DNA from: Bacteroidota bacterium
Lineage (GTDB): Bacteria > Bacteroidota > Ignavibacteria > Kryptoniales > JAKASW01
Direction: 5' to 3'
Assembly (NCBI GenBank): GCA_023480735.1
Contig: JAMCXB010000021.1
Location: 1 to 45,809, forward strand
DNA length: 45,809 bases
Positions 25,480 to 34,036 of the stretch are shown one piece after another (position 1 is the stretch's first letter; each line of letters begins with the position of its first letter). A model generated the notes under the pieces. That model did no database searches, had not been told where the DNA came from, and saw nothing but the letters and a program-made list of their open reading frames with translations. Position numbers and translations under genes: made by a program.

Positions 25480-27786
25480 TTACTTGGTCAAAAGCATTTT
25501 CTTGGTTTGGCTTACCCCCGGTGCAGTCAGACGATAGAAATAGACACCGCTTGCCAGACCTGTACCATCAAACACCGTCGAATGAACACCAGCATCCTGA
25601 TTCCCGTTCACAAGGGTTGCGACTTCTCTGCCAAGTGCATCGTAAACCTTTAGGGTCACGAACCCGCTAGTCGGTAGTTTGTAGCTAACGGTGGTTGTCG
25701 GATTGAACGGGTTGGGATAATTGCTCAATCCGGTTTCAGCAGCTTGCTCATTGCTCACAGTTGAATGGCGATCGCTTTCATCGGAGCTGCTCGCACTCAC
25801 CGTCTTTTCAGCGTCTGCGAACCTGACGAGCAGACTCGACGGATAATTGTTGCTCAGCGACGCAAACATCCCGTTCGCCTTTGTGCTGTCGCCAAGATAA
25901 CACTTATAGATGAGTCCCTCCTCGTATAGCATCTCTCCTTTCAGATCGTCGCCGGCGCTGGATGACGCTAAAATCTGGTCCGCAGTCTTTATGGCGTCAT
26001 TATACTGATTGCTGTCGACGTAATTCCAAATGAGGTATCTCTTGAAATAAGGCTGAATGGAATTAAAGTTGCCAGTTGCCAAAGCTTGGGTTATGTAAGC
26101 GATGAAATCAGCGTTGTCTCCCATAGCCTTGTACAAGTCAGATATTTTTGACAATGCCGCCTTGACTACGCCTTTATCATTCCCGTTGTTTACGAAGCCC
26201 TTGTAACCGGCCAACAGATTGTTGTAACTCTGTGTGTAATTGTTAGGATCATACTTGTTCGCGGCTTTGTCGGCATTAATCTGTCTCAACAGTGCTAGGT
26301 AAGCGCTGTCTGCTGCCTGCAGTGGATCGGGTTGCTGAGACACACCATCTTCTATCCTTATGCTGCTGGTTGTTTTCGCGCCTTTTGCCGGCGACGAAAT
26401 GCCGCCGCATGCCCAAACATTCCCTGTGACGAAAACGTTGCCGCTTACGGATACGGGGTTAATGCGACTATAAGTGTTGTTAATAGCATAAGCGTAAGCA
26501 CCATTTACCGCGCTTATGTCGTATCCGTTAGAGCAGAAATAGTCGTTCGTGCCGACGTTGTATGAAGCACTGTTTGATAGATACACTGCACAATCGGCAT
26601 TGGAAAGGGAGGTACCAGAGGCCACGTCTCCCGTACCGCCATAAGACGTAATTCCGAAAGAGGCACCTAAATTGCTCGCATTATCTGAGTAGAATTCATT
26701 GCCTGTGCCCCCGTAGACGGTTGCCAGGGAGGCACTGGTGGCGGTGACGTTGCTGATGTTAGAGGATGTGTTGTTGTTCAGACTCAGGCTGCTTAACGTG
26801 AGGTTCGAGACCACTATACCGCTACAGTTGGTGATAGAGACAGATCCGCTCAATGTAATGTTCTGCTGCCCCTGACCGTTTAGCGTGATGTTCGACTTGC
26901 TGCTGAAGGTTGGGCTTTCGTTGTAACTTGGCGCGAACAGGTATATGGTTCGACTCGAAGACGCATCATTTATAGCTGGCTGTATAGATGTGTATAAACC
27001 ATAATACTGTGCGCCATTTTTTGCATAAACCGTTGATCCATTCTGAATGTTAAAAGTTCCATTGGTTGCATCGATGTAATAGCCATTGAAATTAACGTTG
27101 GCACCTGAAAGAAGTGTAAGAGTTACACCCGTCGGGATTGAAATGTTACCCGACAAGGTATAGCTGCCGGAGGAGACGTTCACTGTCTGACCTGACACCG
27201 CTGCCGATACAGCGGAATTAATCGATGATTGATCCTGGGGAACATCGACGGAACGGCGGAAAAACTGGTTCGCTGTTCCATAACCAGGAGTGTAATCTTT
27301 ATAATGGTACATTAATGGGAATGCGTTCCATTTTGAATAATAGTAATTTGCTGTGCCGGAAGGAACTGCTGAATGATCACCAGTGTATGAAATCTTGGTA
27401 CAGACTGCTTGCGATACTTGATCATAACTACCGTCATTCCAAAATATCTCTTCGGAGCCAGCCTGACTGTACCCAATCCACAAGCGTTGGCCGGTTTCAA
27501 CATAGGACCACGCATATCCATGGCAATTAAATGTTCTTGTGGAAGAATATTGTTCCCCCGGCAATTTTATCTGTATTGCATTGGGATAGTTAGCTGCATA
27601 TACGGAATCGTAATATGGTCTCCACCACCAAGCTTGATCGAATTCACATGTCTGATATGTATCAGGCACATCGGTACCACGAGGAGTTGTAATATAAGCT
27701 CTCGTATCAGTGCACTGTGCCAGAACGATTCTTGCAGAAAGGCTTACTACGATCAAGAAAAATAATGCTTTGATTTTGTTATACAT
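25480..27786 (-). CDS. T9SS-exported beta-helix protein with a possible papain-like head (cassette B)
   Basis: 768 residues; GAGGAG precedes the ATG. A signal peptide ends at LAQ24. The head, residues ~25-180, has FNCHGYAW (Cys88, His89) and TGDHSAVPS (His138) followed by YYYSKWNAFPLMYHY. This Cys...His arrangement resembles NlpC/P60- or CHAP-like cysteine peptidase folds; activity is inference. Residues ~185-460 form a right-handed beta-helix region (ISIPTGVTLTLLSGANV, SNITLNGQGQ, YGGTGNEF). Residues ~490-650 are helical and TPR-like (IWNYVDSNQYNDAIKTADQI). The end is a T9SS sorting domain (NYPNPFNPTTT...TKKMLLTK). From the beta-helix onward it is a close paralogue of the broken gene at 8022-10730; the heads are unrelated. 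It is last in the cassette B run, with a terminator after it. Confidence 0.8.
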   Translation of the reverse strand: MYNKIKALFFLIVVSLSARIVLAQCTDTRAYITTPRGTDVPDTYQTCEFDQAWWWRPYYDSVYAANYPNAIQIKLPGEQYSSTRTFNCHGYAWSYVETGQRLWIGYSQAGSEEIFWNDGSYDQVSQAVCTKISYTGDHSAVPSGTANYYYSKWNAFPLMYHYKDYTPGYGTANQFFRRSVDVPQDQSSINSAVSAAVSGQTVNVSSGSYTLSGNISIPTGVTLTLLSGANVNFNGYYIDATNGTFNIQNGSTVYAKNGAQYYGLYTSIQPAINDASSSRTIYLFAPSYNESPTFSSKSNITLNGQGQQNITLSGSVSITNCSGIVVSNLTLSSLSLNNNTSSNISNVTATSASLATVYGGTGNEFYSDNASNLGASFGITSYGGTGDVASGTSLSNADCAVYLSNSASYNVGTNDYFCSNGYDISAVNGAYAYAINNTYSRINPVSVSGNVFVTGNVWACGGISSPAKGAKTTSSIRIEDGVSQQPDPLQAADSAYLALLRQINADKAANKYDPNNYTQSYNNLLAGYKGFVNNGNDKGVVKAALSKISDLYKAMGDNADFIAYITQALATGNFNSIQPYFKRYLIWNYVDSNQYNDAIKTADQILASSSAGDDLKGEMLYEEGLIYKCYLGDSTKANGMFASLSNNYPSSLLVRFADAEKTVSASSSDESDRHSTVSNEQAAETGLSNYPNPFNPTTTVSYKLPTSGFVTLKVYDALGREVATLVNGNQDAGVHSTVFDGTGLASGVYFYRLTAPGVSQTKKMLLTK

Positions 27787-27813
27787 GACCGAATTCTCCT
27801 CAATTAGTCTCGT

Positions 27814-28872
27814 TCAGTAAACTGTTGTAATTCTTACACGAACTGTATCAGTGTGAACTTCACCGCCAGGAACAAAATATCTTCCTTGGGCGGTCTCCCT
27901 TATACTTTTTTCAAGAGCGGTTACTGGTCCACCTACTTGACCTGCTTGAAGCAAATACATACCCGGAGGAATTAGTTCAGGATATTTCGGATATGAAAAA
28001 GTCGAACGATAGCACTTAAGCCTGAATGTACGTCTTACTGATTCCCCGCTTTTGAGAAGGGTGTACCAATTACAGTCAAATTCGTTTGGCCATCCTGGGG
28101 CTGTTTTCGCTTCCGGATCTTGGGCATAATAGTACTCACCGCTTTCTATATTTCTAAAGTTTACAACCCCTTGATAGAGATGAAAAACCTTATACAGATC
28201 ACATATATAGATATTATCCTTGTCATTATTCTGGTATTTCAGAGTATACTCTACTGTAGTATCAGCAAATACTCTAATGGGCGAATTGGTCGTATCAATA
28301 GATGTCTCTATTCCGCCGTGGTACAAACCGCACTGAATTAGTGCTTTTCTCACCAATTCATTAAATCTTATATCGGGACCAACAAACCAAAAATTCCACG
28401 ATGAGGTTAGAATATCTTTTGGCCATCCCCCTACGTGGCCTACATTTATTTCTGGGAACGGATAAAGATCTGTGGACTGCTCAGTTGCAAAGTAACCCGC
28501 ATAACATGGAATTCCGTTTGCAACAACAATCCATGGCCTATCTGTCCAGGATTTCGGAAATCTGTAGATGAACTGAATCTCACCGGGGAAAAAATGACTT
28601 TTATCTTTCTTTAGGTAAATATTCTGAGTTGACCATTCGTAAAATTCGATATCATTTTCTGTTATCCAAGGACTATCAGCAAGCTGCACTTCTCCTAATT
28701 TTGTAATGAATGGATAAACCTTGGAATTCATTAGATCCCTAATTGTCAGGGCGGTATCTTTACAAAAGTAAATTGCAAAATGACAATCATTCTCTTTCCT
28801 CGGGCTTACAGGGTTATCAGTACAACCAGTTATCAGAGCTGTGGCGGTTATTAGAATGAAAATATTCTTCAT
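27814..28872 (-). CDS. Lipoprotein with BsuPI-like C-terminal domain, paralogue 1
   Basis: 352 residues. A lipobox ends at Cys17 (ALITGC) and a N-P-V-S-P-R linker follows. The N-terminal domain contains FAIYFCKDTALTIRDL, ENDIEFYEWSTQNIYLKKDK and PWIVVANGIPCYAGYF, shared almost line by line with the protein at 30345-31403. The C-terminal ~130 residues (VEYTLKYQNNDKDNIYI, WYTLLKSGESVRRTFRLK, IPPGMYLLQAG) resemble a BsuPI-type Ig-like domain with its characteristic G-E-S and P-G-x-Y turns; this is a fold-level guess. Role unknown. It lies 27 bases upstream of the T9SS gene and is probably cotranscribed with it. It may protect against or anchor that protein (inference). Confidence 0.7.
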   Translation of the reverse strand: MKNIFILITATALITGCTDNPVSPRKENDCHFAIYFCKDTALTIRDLMNSKVYPFITKLGEVQLADSPWITENDIEFYEWSTQNIYLKKDKSHFFPGEIQFIYRFPKSWTDRPWIVVANGIPCYAGYFATEQSTDLYPFPEINVGHVGGWPKDILTSSWNFWFVGPDIRFNELVRKALIQCGLYHGGIETSIDTTNSPIRVFADTTVEYTLKYQNNDKDNIYICDLYKVFHLYQGVVNFRNIESGEYYYAQDPEAKTAPGWPNEFDCNWYTLLKSGESVRRTFRLKCYRSTFSYPKYPELIPPGMYLLQAGQVGGPVTALEKSIRETAQGRYFVPGGEVHTDTVRVRITTVY

Positions 28873-28937
28873 CCGTTCATCATCTTCCCTTTAAGTCTTT
28901 CTCAAACCAGATGTTTTCCAGCAAGGACATCCTACCT

Positions 28938-29675
28938 CTAATTACCACCCGACAAAAGGCCATTTGAAATTTCAATAATATCATTAAGAGTTCTCTCCGT
29001 AATACCTGTTCCTTGCTCAACAAATCGTTTAAAGTCTTTATCTTCTTCCAATTTCTTGTTAAAAAGGTCTGAATTCTCTACAGACAATATCCTTACCGCT
29101 AGAAATAAATTTGATTCATAACCAAAAACAGAGTACCTGCCATCTGCCAATATTACTTTATTTTTGTAGAGTGAGTTCCTTAGCAATGCTATTCTGTCGG
29201 ACCTTGACATATTTTGTAATACAGCATACTGAGATAATAGTGTTCCCAGTTTACACATGTGCATTATAAAATCTCCCTGTTCATTATATGTTTTTTTGTT
29301 ATCAAGGTCTGCCAGATCTATTTGTTGATATCTCTCTGATAACGGCTTTCCCGCACCAGCACGAGCTATTAATTCCCGAAATCCGTTGAAACCCGCAATT
29401 GCTTTGTCAACGCCTTCCTGGAAAGAATTGAAAGCCCATACATCCGGAAAGAGCGGATAATTAAGGCACGTCTCAACTAAGTCTTCCGTTGACATTTTTT
29501 CAAGAATATCAACTGGAATCTGCAACACTGCCAGCATCTCATCATGTGTCTGCAGCGCTTTCCAGTCTGCCGTGCCGGGTTTGATCGGCCACTGGTAGGC
29601 GGTCCCTCTGCCCTGGGCGGCTGCCAAATTCAATAATGACAGAAAAGCAAATAATGATGACATAGTGATTCGCAT
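28938..29675 (-). CDS. Uncharacterised secreted protein with cassette-typical core
   Basis: 245 residues; GGGAGG lies 8 bases before the ATG. A signal peptide (MRITMSSLFAFLSLLNLAAA|Q) is followed by a helical protein with WKALQTHDEMLAVLQIPVDI, MSTEDLVETCLNYPLFPDV and NSFQEGVDKAIAGFNGFREL. I recall similar sequences as hypothetical proteins of Bacteroidota, but no named domain. It lies between the chimeric remnant and lipoprotein paralogue 1 on the same strand. No catalytic motif was seen. Its constant place beside the papain-like head may be meaningful, but the function is open. Confidence 0.7.
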   Translation of the reverse strand: MRITMSSLFAFLSLLNLAAAQGRGTAYQWPIKPGTADWKALQTHDEMLAVLQIPVDILEKMSTEDLVETCLNYPLFPDVWAFNSFQEGVDKAIAGFNGFRELIARAGAGKPLSERYQQIDLADLDNKKTYNEQGDFIMHMCKLGTLLSQYAVLQNMSRSDRIALLRNSLYKNKVILADGRYSVFGYESNLFLAVRILSVENSDLFNKKLEEDKDFKRFVEQGTGITERTLNDIIEISNGLLSGGN

Positions 29676-29703
29676 TTTTGTGTCCTCCCAATTGAGATGA
29701 TTT

Positions 29704-29995
29704 TTAGTTTGTGATTATTATACGCACCGTATCTGTATGACTTTCTCCACCAGCAACATAGTATCTTCCTTCTTGAGTCCCCCTGATATTCCTTTCGAGC
29801 CCATGCCTTGGTGTACCATAACCACCTTGAACAAGGTATATGCCCGCCGGGATAAATGGGTAACCTTTGAGCGTGATTCTGCGTTTCAGTGAATATCTGC
29901 TCTTAAGGAGCGAGTACCAATTGCTGTCCTAAAACAGCAATTACAGGAGCAAGAATTAACATCATGATTATTGTTGAAAACTTAAGTATAGACAT
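29704..29995 (-). pseudogene. Chimeric gene remnant: signal peptide joined to lipoprotein C-terminus
   Basis: With AAAGGAG at 8 bases upstream, ATG 29995 starts a clean signal peptide (MSILKFSTIIMMLILAPVIA...GQ) but stops after 30 codons. In another frame, 29928-29704 encodes DSNWYSLLKS, ITLKGYPFIPAGIYLVQGG and GRYYVAGGESHTDTVRIIIT, then a stop. This is clearly similar to the last 75 residues of the lipoprotein at 27814-28872 (NWYTLLKS, IPPGMYLLQAG, GRYFVPGGEVHTDTVRVRIT). A deletion has apparently joined the start of one secreted-protein gene to the end of a third lipoprotein paralogue out of frame. Confidence 0.75.
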
Positions 29996-30344
29996 ATGTT
30001 TTTCTCCTTTAAGAGTTGAATAGATTTTTGTATTTGGTTACTTTCAAAGTGCAAACAGAAAAGAGGAGGCCCAGTTATGCTGGGCAGATGCTCTATGTGA
30101 CAAGCAACCTCAATTTCTCGTTTGCAATTCCGAAGGACGGTGTGTCAGCACCGCCCTTCACTTTCTACCTACTCGACAGTTTTTATAATGTCGCCATGAC
30201 CGTAATGCAGGCACTTCTCGATTGTACAATCAGGTGCTGTTCATTTATCTTTTCACCTCCCCTCGCGTGCATGTTGTAGTGAATGATTGTATTTGAGACA
30301 TAAGAAGGTCAACTTTTAGATTTGCGGCAACGACCTTGTGCTGT
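29996..30344 (-). other. Leader-like gap with two hairpins and a 13-bp direct repeat
   Basis: There is no convincing gene. Hairpin 1 is GCCCAG/CTGGGC at 30069-30085, followed on the minus strand by CTCCTCTTTTCTG. Hairpin 2 is at 30132-30159 (GAAGGxCGGTG pairing with CACCGxCCTTC, one mismatch). GTGCTGTTCATTT occurs at 30234-30246 and again at 30338-30350, the second over the stop of the lipoprotein gene. On the minus strand GGGAGGTG precedes a four-codon frame ending in TGA. These could be terminators, an attenuator, or deletion debris. Confidence 0.4.
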
Positions 30345-31403
30345 TCATTTTAGACGTGCATTTTTCATGAATTCGACTTGTTGAGTTTGGGATAATACTT
30401 TCAGCTTTGGACTAGTGGTGCCGGAATCAAGACGAAAACCAATTAAGTCCGATTGTGTGAATCCCATCCAGTAACGTCCGTCTGGAAGTACTCTGTCTTT
30501 CTTTCCTATCGATGTAGGATTTGCAAACCCAAATCTGCAATAATAGTCGCCCGTCGGTAGATAAGCGTAGCCCTTGAGAGTAATCGCTCTTATGATCGAT
30601 TTGCCGCTTTCTATTTTGATAAACCACATCGCATCATAACTGTTAAGGGGAGAAGGCACCGTTACCTTCTTATAAACTGACTCATACATTATTTTGTTAT
30701 CGGTATTATAAAATACTGGTCCGTTTGCAAAAGCATGGAAAAGCTCTGTTCCCATCTTATCTGGGTCAAGGACATAAAGGTCATCACGATCTTTATTATT
30801 AATTGTTATTTCATACCGTACAGTTGCAGTGTCACCATTGCTTATCCAAAGACTGTCTATTGCAATACCTAAACCTTCATGCAAAAGGTTTGACTCAATA
30901 AGTGAACTTCTTATTTTGTCATTGTCTCTTTTGTCGTTGGCAAAAGGATACGGCCACTCGATATGAATTATATCTGACGGATAAAAAAGAACATCTGCAT
31001 CAAATATATCAGGGTTTGGCAGCATATCATTTGAGATCATCGACAAAAAATATCCCGTATAGCATTTATGTCCATTTGCCACCGCTACGAAAGGCTTGTT
31101 TACCCAAGACCCCTGAAAAAAGGACGGACAATTAGGGAAGAAATAGCTTTTGTCTTTCTTCAGATAAATGCAATGGCTTGACCAATCGTAGAACTCAATA
31201 TCATCCTGTGTAAGCCATGGTTTATCGCCGAGTTTCAAGTCTTTTAAATCTGCATTGACAATGTCTTTGATTGTCAAGGTGGTATCCTTGAGAAAGTAAA
31301 TTGCAAAAGCATTGCTGTTCTTTATCGGTGGCACGGTAGGATTATTGCGGGAACAACCGCTCAATGAAGACAACGCCGATAAGAAGATAAGGGAGAGTCT
31401 CAT
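30345..31403 (-). CDS. Lipoprotein, paralogue 2 (cassette B)
   Basis: About 352 residues from ATG 31403, where a lipoprotein signal with lipobox Cys17 (SSLSGC) starts; the open frame extends 29 codons further up to 31490 without one. The linker N-P-T-V-P-P and the blocks FAIYFLKDTTLTIKDI, QDDIEFYDWSSHCIYLKKDK and KPFVAVANGHKCYTGYF match paralogue 1. The C-terminal domain (VRYEITINNKDRDDLYV, WFIKIESGKSIIRAITLKGY, LPTGDYYCRFG) has the same Ig-like layout. The ending differs (GRYWMGF... then a basic tail). Function unknown. It is the first envelope gene after the LuxR-type regulator. Confidence 0.7.
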   Translation of the reverse strand: MRLSLIFLSALSSLSGCSRNNPTVPPIKNSNAFAIYFLKDTTLTIKDIVNADLKDLKLGDKPWLTQDDIEFYDWSSHCIYLKKDKSYFFPNCPSFFQGSWVNKPFVAVANGHKCYTGYFLSMISNDMLPNPDIFDADVLFYPSDIIHIEWPYPFANDKRDNDKIRSSLIESNLLHEGLGIAIDSLWISNGDTATVRYEITINNKDRDDLYVLDPDKMGTELFHAFANGPVFYNTDNKIMYESVYKKVTVPSPLNSYDAMWFIKIESGKSIIRAITLKGYAYLPTGDYYCRFGFANPTSIGKKDRVLPDGRYWMGFTQSDLIGFRLDSGTTSPKLKVLSQTQQVEFMKNARLK

Positions 31404-31755
31404 TTCAATTCCGATGGATCCCAAGTTGAAGAATCGCTCCATCATATCTCTATTCTGTCTACTTTTTGATCCACGAAGTAACTCTGCCATTATGGGAGGT
31501 TAAGAATACACGTCTGTCGTACCCGATAACGAGAACGCCGCTATCAAGGGTGCTAAGGGTATGTGTCCAGTGCCGTCCAATTTTCGCCTCCAACTTGCCG
31601 GCAAGGTTATTGTTGCGATAGGTCACAACTCTCAAGGATCTACCGCGAAGCATCGACACGGCTAAGTTACTAATGCACGCTCATCCGCGCAATCACTGGA
31701 TCCGCTGATTTTTCGTTCTTGGAATAAGGGTCGCGCTTATCTGCGCAATGAGCAC
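31404..31755 (-). other. Gap between LuxR-type gene and lipoprotein paralogue 2
   Basis: 352 bases. A frame at 31459-31659 encodes a stretch with HTLSTLDSGVLVIGYDRRVF, faintly like a kelch repeat, but it has no ribosome site and is probably chance or a remnant. No clear hairpin or promoter was recognised. Confidence 0.3.
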
Positions 31756-32007
31756 TCAACAAAACACATTCGCTACAGTTGGTGGCAACTTGTGCCGCAA
31801 CCACTTTGCAACTGCCTGTGCCTGGTTCCTGACCCCGAGCTTTCGGTATACGTTTGTCAGATGGGTGCCGACGGTATGGACACTGATATTCAAACTACTC
31901 CCGATCTGTCCACGCGTTTCCCCTTCAGCGAGAAGCTCCAGGATTTTCAGCTCTCTCTCGCTTAGCCCGTACGACTTTTGCGCAAAACCTGTTCTGCCCG
32001 TTTTCAT
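31756..32007 (-). CDS. LuxR/GerE-type helix-turn-helix protein (cassette B)
   Basis: 83 residues; GGAGAG lies 6 bases before ATG 32007. Nearly the whole protein is a LuxR DNA-binding domain: YGLSERELKILELLAEGETR, GQIGSSLNISVHTVGTHLTN, VYRKLGVRNQAQAVAKWLR. No input domain is present. It heads the cassette B run and mirrors the LuxR-type gene of cassette A (6326-6640), though the sequences differ. Expected role: DNA-binding regulator of the downstream genes (inference). Confidence 0.8.
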   Translation of the reverse strand: MKTGRTGFAQKSYGLSERELKILELLAEGETRGQIGSSLNISVHTVGTHLTNVYRKLGVRNQAQAVAKWLRHKLPPTVANVFC

Positions 32008-32396
32008 TCACGACTCTCCATTTAGATTTGCAACCATGCGGTAATGCAACTGCCTTTCATCCTTTCCTCGCCTTTCCTTAGCCGCTTCTTCTTCTCGTTA
32101 AGAAAATATACTCGAGGAAGCGCATTCAGCTGACCGATGTCTCCTATTTCACCCAGTGCGCAAATTCTCCTTTGTCTCGAATCGTGCTCCCTGATACGCG
32201 GTGAGGTCGTCCTGAACCCTGACTGAAGAAATTAGAGAAACGGGTGTTTCCTGTCAAGATCAGAGATCGCATAGCCTTCTGAGAATGGTCGATCTTCATT
32301 TGAGCCCTCTTCTTCAAAGACATAATAAGCCACGGGAATGAGCGTTCAATTGATCACGAATTCACAGCTTGCTAGGTGTTCCGATACGGTTCAATC

Positions 32397-32428
32397 TTGA
32401 CTTTAAAATCCAGATTAGTTAAACTATT
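32397..32428 (+). promoter_or_regulatory. suf promoter with overlapping palindrome
   Basis: TTGACT (32397-32402), a 17-base spacer and TAAACT (32420-32425) lie 55 bases before sufB. ATTAGTT-A-AACTATT (32414-32428) is a near-perfect 15-bp palindrome centred on the -10 element. It could be the operator of the Rrf2 regulator encoded at the end of the cluster (inference). The remaining gap 32008-32396 shows no gene or structure I can support. Confidence 0.45.
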
Positions 32429-32480
32429 TCCGTATAGAATGAAAAAGCGAGTTATAAGGCGAAAGACTTAGGAGTTTGAA

Positions 32481-33926
32481 ATGAGCAATTCCGAGTTAAC
32501 GGTTGAGAAATTAGCCAACGAAGAGTACAAATACGGATTTGTGACGGACATCGAGACCGACAAGCTTCCCAAAGGTCTCAACGAGGACGTGATCAAACTC
32601 ATTTCGGAGAAGAAGAATGAGCCCGGATGGATGACCGACTGGCGGCTGAAGGCGTACCGCCACTGGCTTACCATGAAGGAGCCGCACTGGTCGAATGTGA
32701 AGTATGGCCCCATCGATTACCAGGACATTATATACTACGCAGCGCCTAAGAAAAAACCGAAGCTCAGCAGTCTCAATGAAGCCGATCCGCAGCTTGTCAA
32801 AGCATTTGAGAAGCTCGGCATTCCGCTCGAAGAGCAGAAACGCCTTGCCGGTGTCGCTGTCGACGCAGTATTTGACAGCGTTTCGGTAGCGACGACATTC
32901 AAGGAAAAACTGAACGATCTCGGAATAATCTTCTGCTCTATGTCAGAGGCCTTACAAAAGTATCCGGAGCTTGTTCGAAAATACTTAGGCACGGTTGTTC
33001 CTTACACAGACAATTTCTTTGCTTCGTTGAACTCGGCTGTCTTTAGCGATGGCTCTTTTGCATTCGTCCCGAAGGGAGTCCGATGCCCGATGGAACTTTC
33101 GACTTACTTCCGAATAAACGCTTCCGAGACGGGACAGTTCGAGCGCACGTTGATAGTGGCAGAAGAAGGCGCATACGTCAGCTACCTTGAGGGTTGCACG
33201 GCTCCAATCCGCGACACGAACCAGCTGCATGCGGCCGTTGTGGAACTGGTCGCGCTTGACAATGCGGAGATAAAATATTCCACGGTGCAAAACTGGTATC
33301 CCGGCGACAAGGACGGCAAAGGCGGTATATATAACTTCGTGACAAAACGCGGAGCATGTCGGGGCGTTAGCTCGAAGATTTCATGGACCCAGGTCGAAAC
33401 CGGGTCCGCTATCACCTGGAAATATCCCAGTTGCATCCTGCAGGGCGACAATTCGGTCGGAGAGTTTTATTCCGTCGCCATGACGAACAACATGCAGCAG
33501 GCAGACACCGGCACGAAGATGATCCACATCGGGAAGAACACCAGAAGCACGATTATCTCGAAAGGCATCTCCGCCGGAAGGAGCAACAACAGTTATCGTG
33601 GTCAGGTAAGAATCACCAGTAAAGCCGAGAACGCCCGAAACTATTCCCAGTGCGATTCCCTCCTCATCGGCGATAAATGCGGCGCTCACACCTTCCCCTA
33701 TCTTGAGACGAACAATCCGACCGCACAGGTGGAACATGAGGCAACAACCTCAAAGATCGGCGCCGATCAGATCTTCTACCTGAATCAGAGAGGTATATCC
33801 ACGGAGGACGCGGTGAGACTGATCGTCAACGGCTACTGCAAGGAAGTCTTCAGGCAGCTCCCGATGGAATTTGCAGTGGAGGCAACAAGGCTTCTCAGCA
33901 TGAGCCTGGAAGGCAGCGTAGGATAA
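32481..33926 (+). CDS. sufB: Fe-S cluster assembly scaffold SufB
   Basis: 481 residues; AGGAG precedes the ATG by 6 bases. SufB blocks: [40 protein letters not shown], the beta-helical core with [20 protein letters not shown] and [17 protein letters not shown], and the end [19 protein letters not shown]. The Cys in EGCTAP and the late NGYC region match residues implicated in cluster assembly. It is the scaffold of the cytoplasmic SufBC2D complex, first gene of sufB-C-D-T-rrf2. Length is normal. Confidence 0.97.
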   Translation: MSNSELTVEKLANEEYKYGFVTDIETDKLPKGLNEDVIKLISEKKNEPGWMTDWRLKAYRHWLTMKEPHWSNVKYGPIDYQDIIYYAAPKKKPKLSSLNEADPQLVKAFEKLGIPLEEQKRLAGVAVDAVFDSVSVATTFKEKLNDLGIIFCSMSEALQKYPELVRKYLGTVVPYTDNFFASLNSAVFSDGSFAFVPKGVRCPMELSTYFRINASETGQFERTLIVAEEGAYVSYLEGCTAPIRDTNQLHAAVVELVALDNAEIKYSTVQNWYPGDKDGKGGIYNFVTKRGACRGVSSKISWTQVETGSAITWKYPSCILQGDNSVGEFYSVAMTNNMQQADTGTKMIHIGKNTRSTIISKGISAGRSNNSYRGQVRITSKAENARNYSQCDSLLIGDKCGAHTFPYLETNNPTAQVEHEATTSKIGADQIFYLNQRGISTEDAVRLIVNGYCKEVFRQLPMEFAVEATRLLSMSLEGSVG

Positions 33927-33934
33927 AAGGAACA

Positions 33935-34036
33935 GTGGAGTCTTTGGGAAAAGCTAACGATGAAACGGGCATCGCTTCGCTCTCTGCGCCCAGCGATTTG
34001 CCTGAAAAGTTGGACCACAAAACTATGGAAAACTAA
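33935..34036 (+). CDS. Possible 33-residue ORF between sufB and sufC
   Basis: GTG 33935 follows AAAGGA by 3 bases, and the frame runs to a TAA directly touching the sufC ATG. The product (VESLGKANDETGIASLSAPS plus 13 residues) is polar with no recognised motif. It may merely be a spacer that keeps ribosomes near the sufC start. Confidence 0.25.
   Translation: MESLGKANDETGIASLSAPSDLPEKLDHKTMEN

Noticed and set aside
30016-30279. 87-codon plus-strand frame in the cassette B leader gap
   Set aside because: It crosses two hairpins, has no ribosome site and no family resemblance.
31459-31659. 66-codon frame with a faint kelch-like stretch
   Set aside because: No ribosome site and only a weak resemblance; kept only as a note under the gap.
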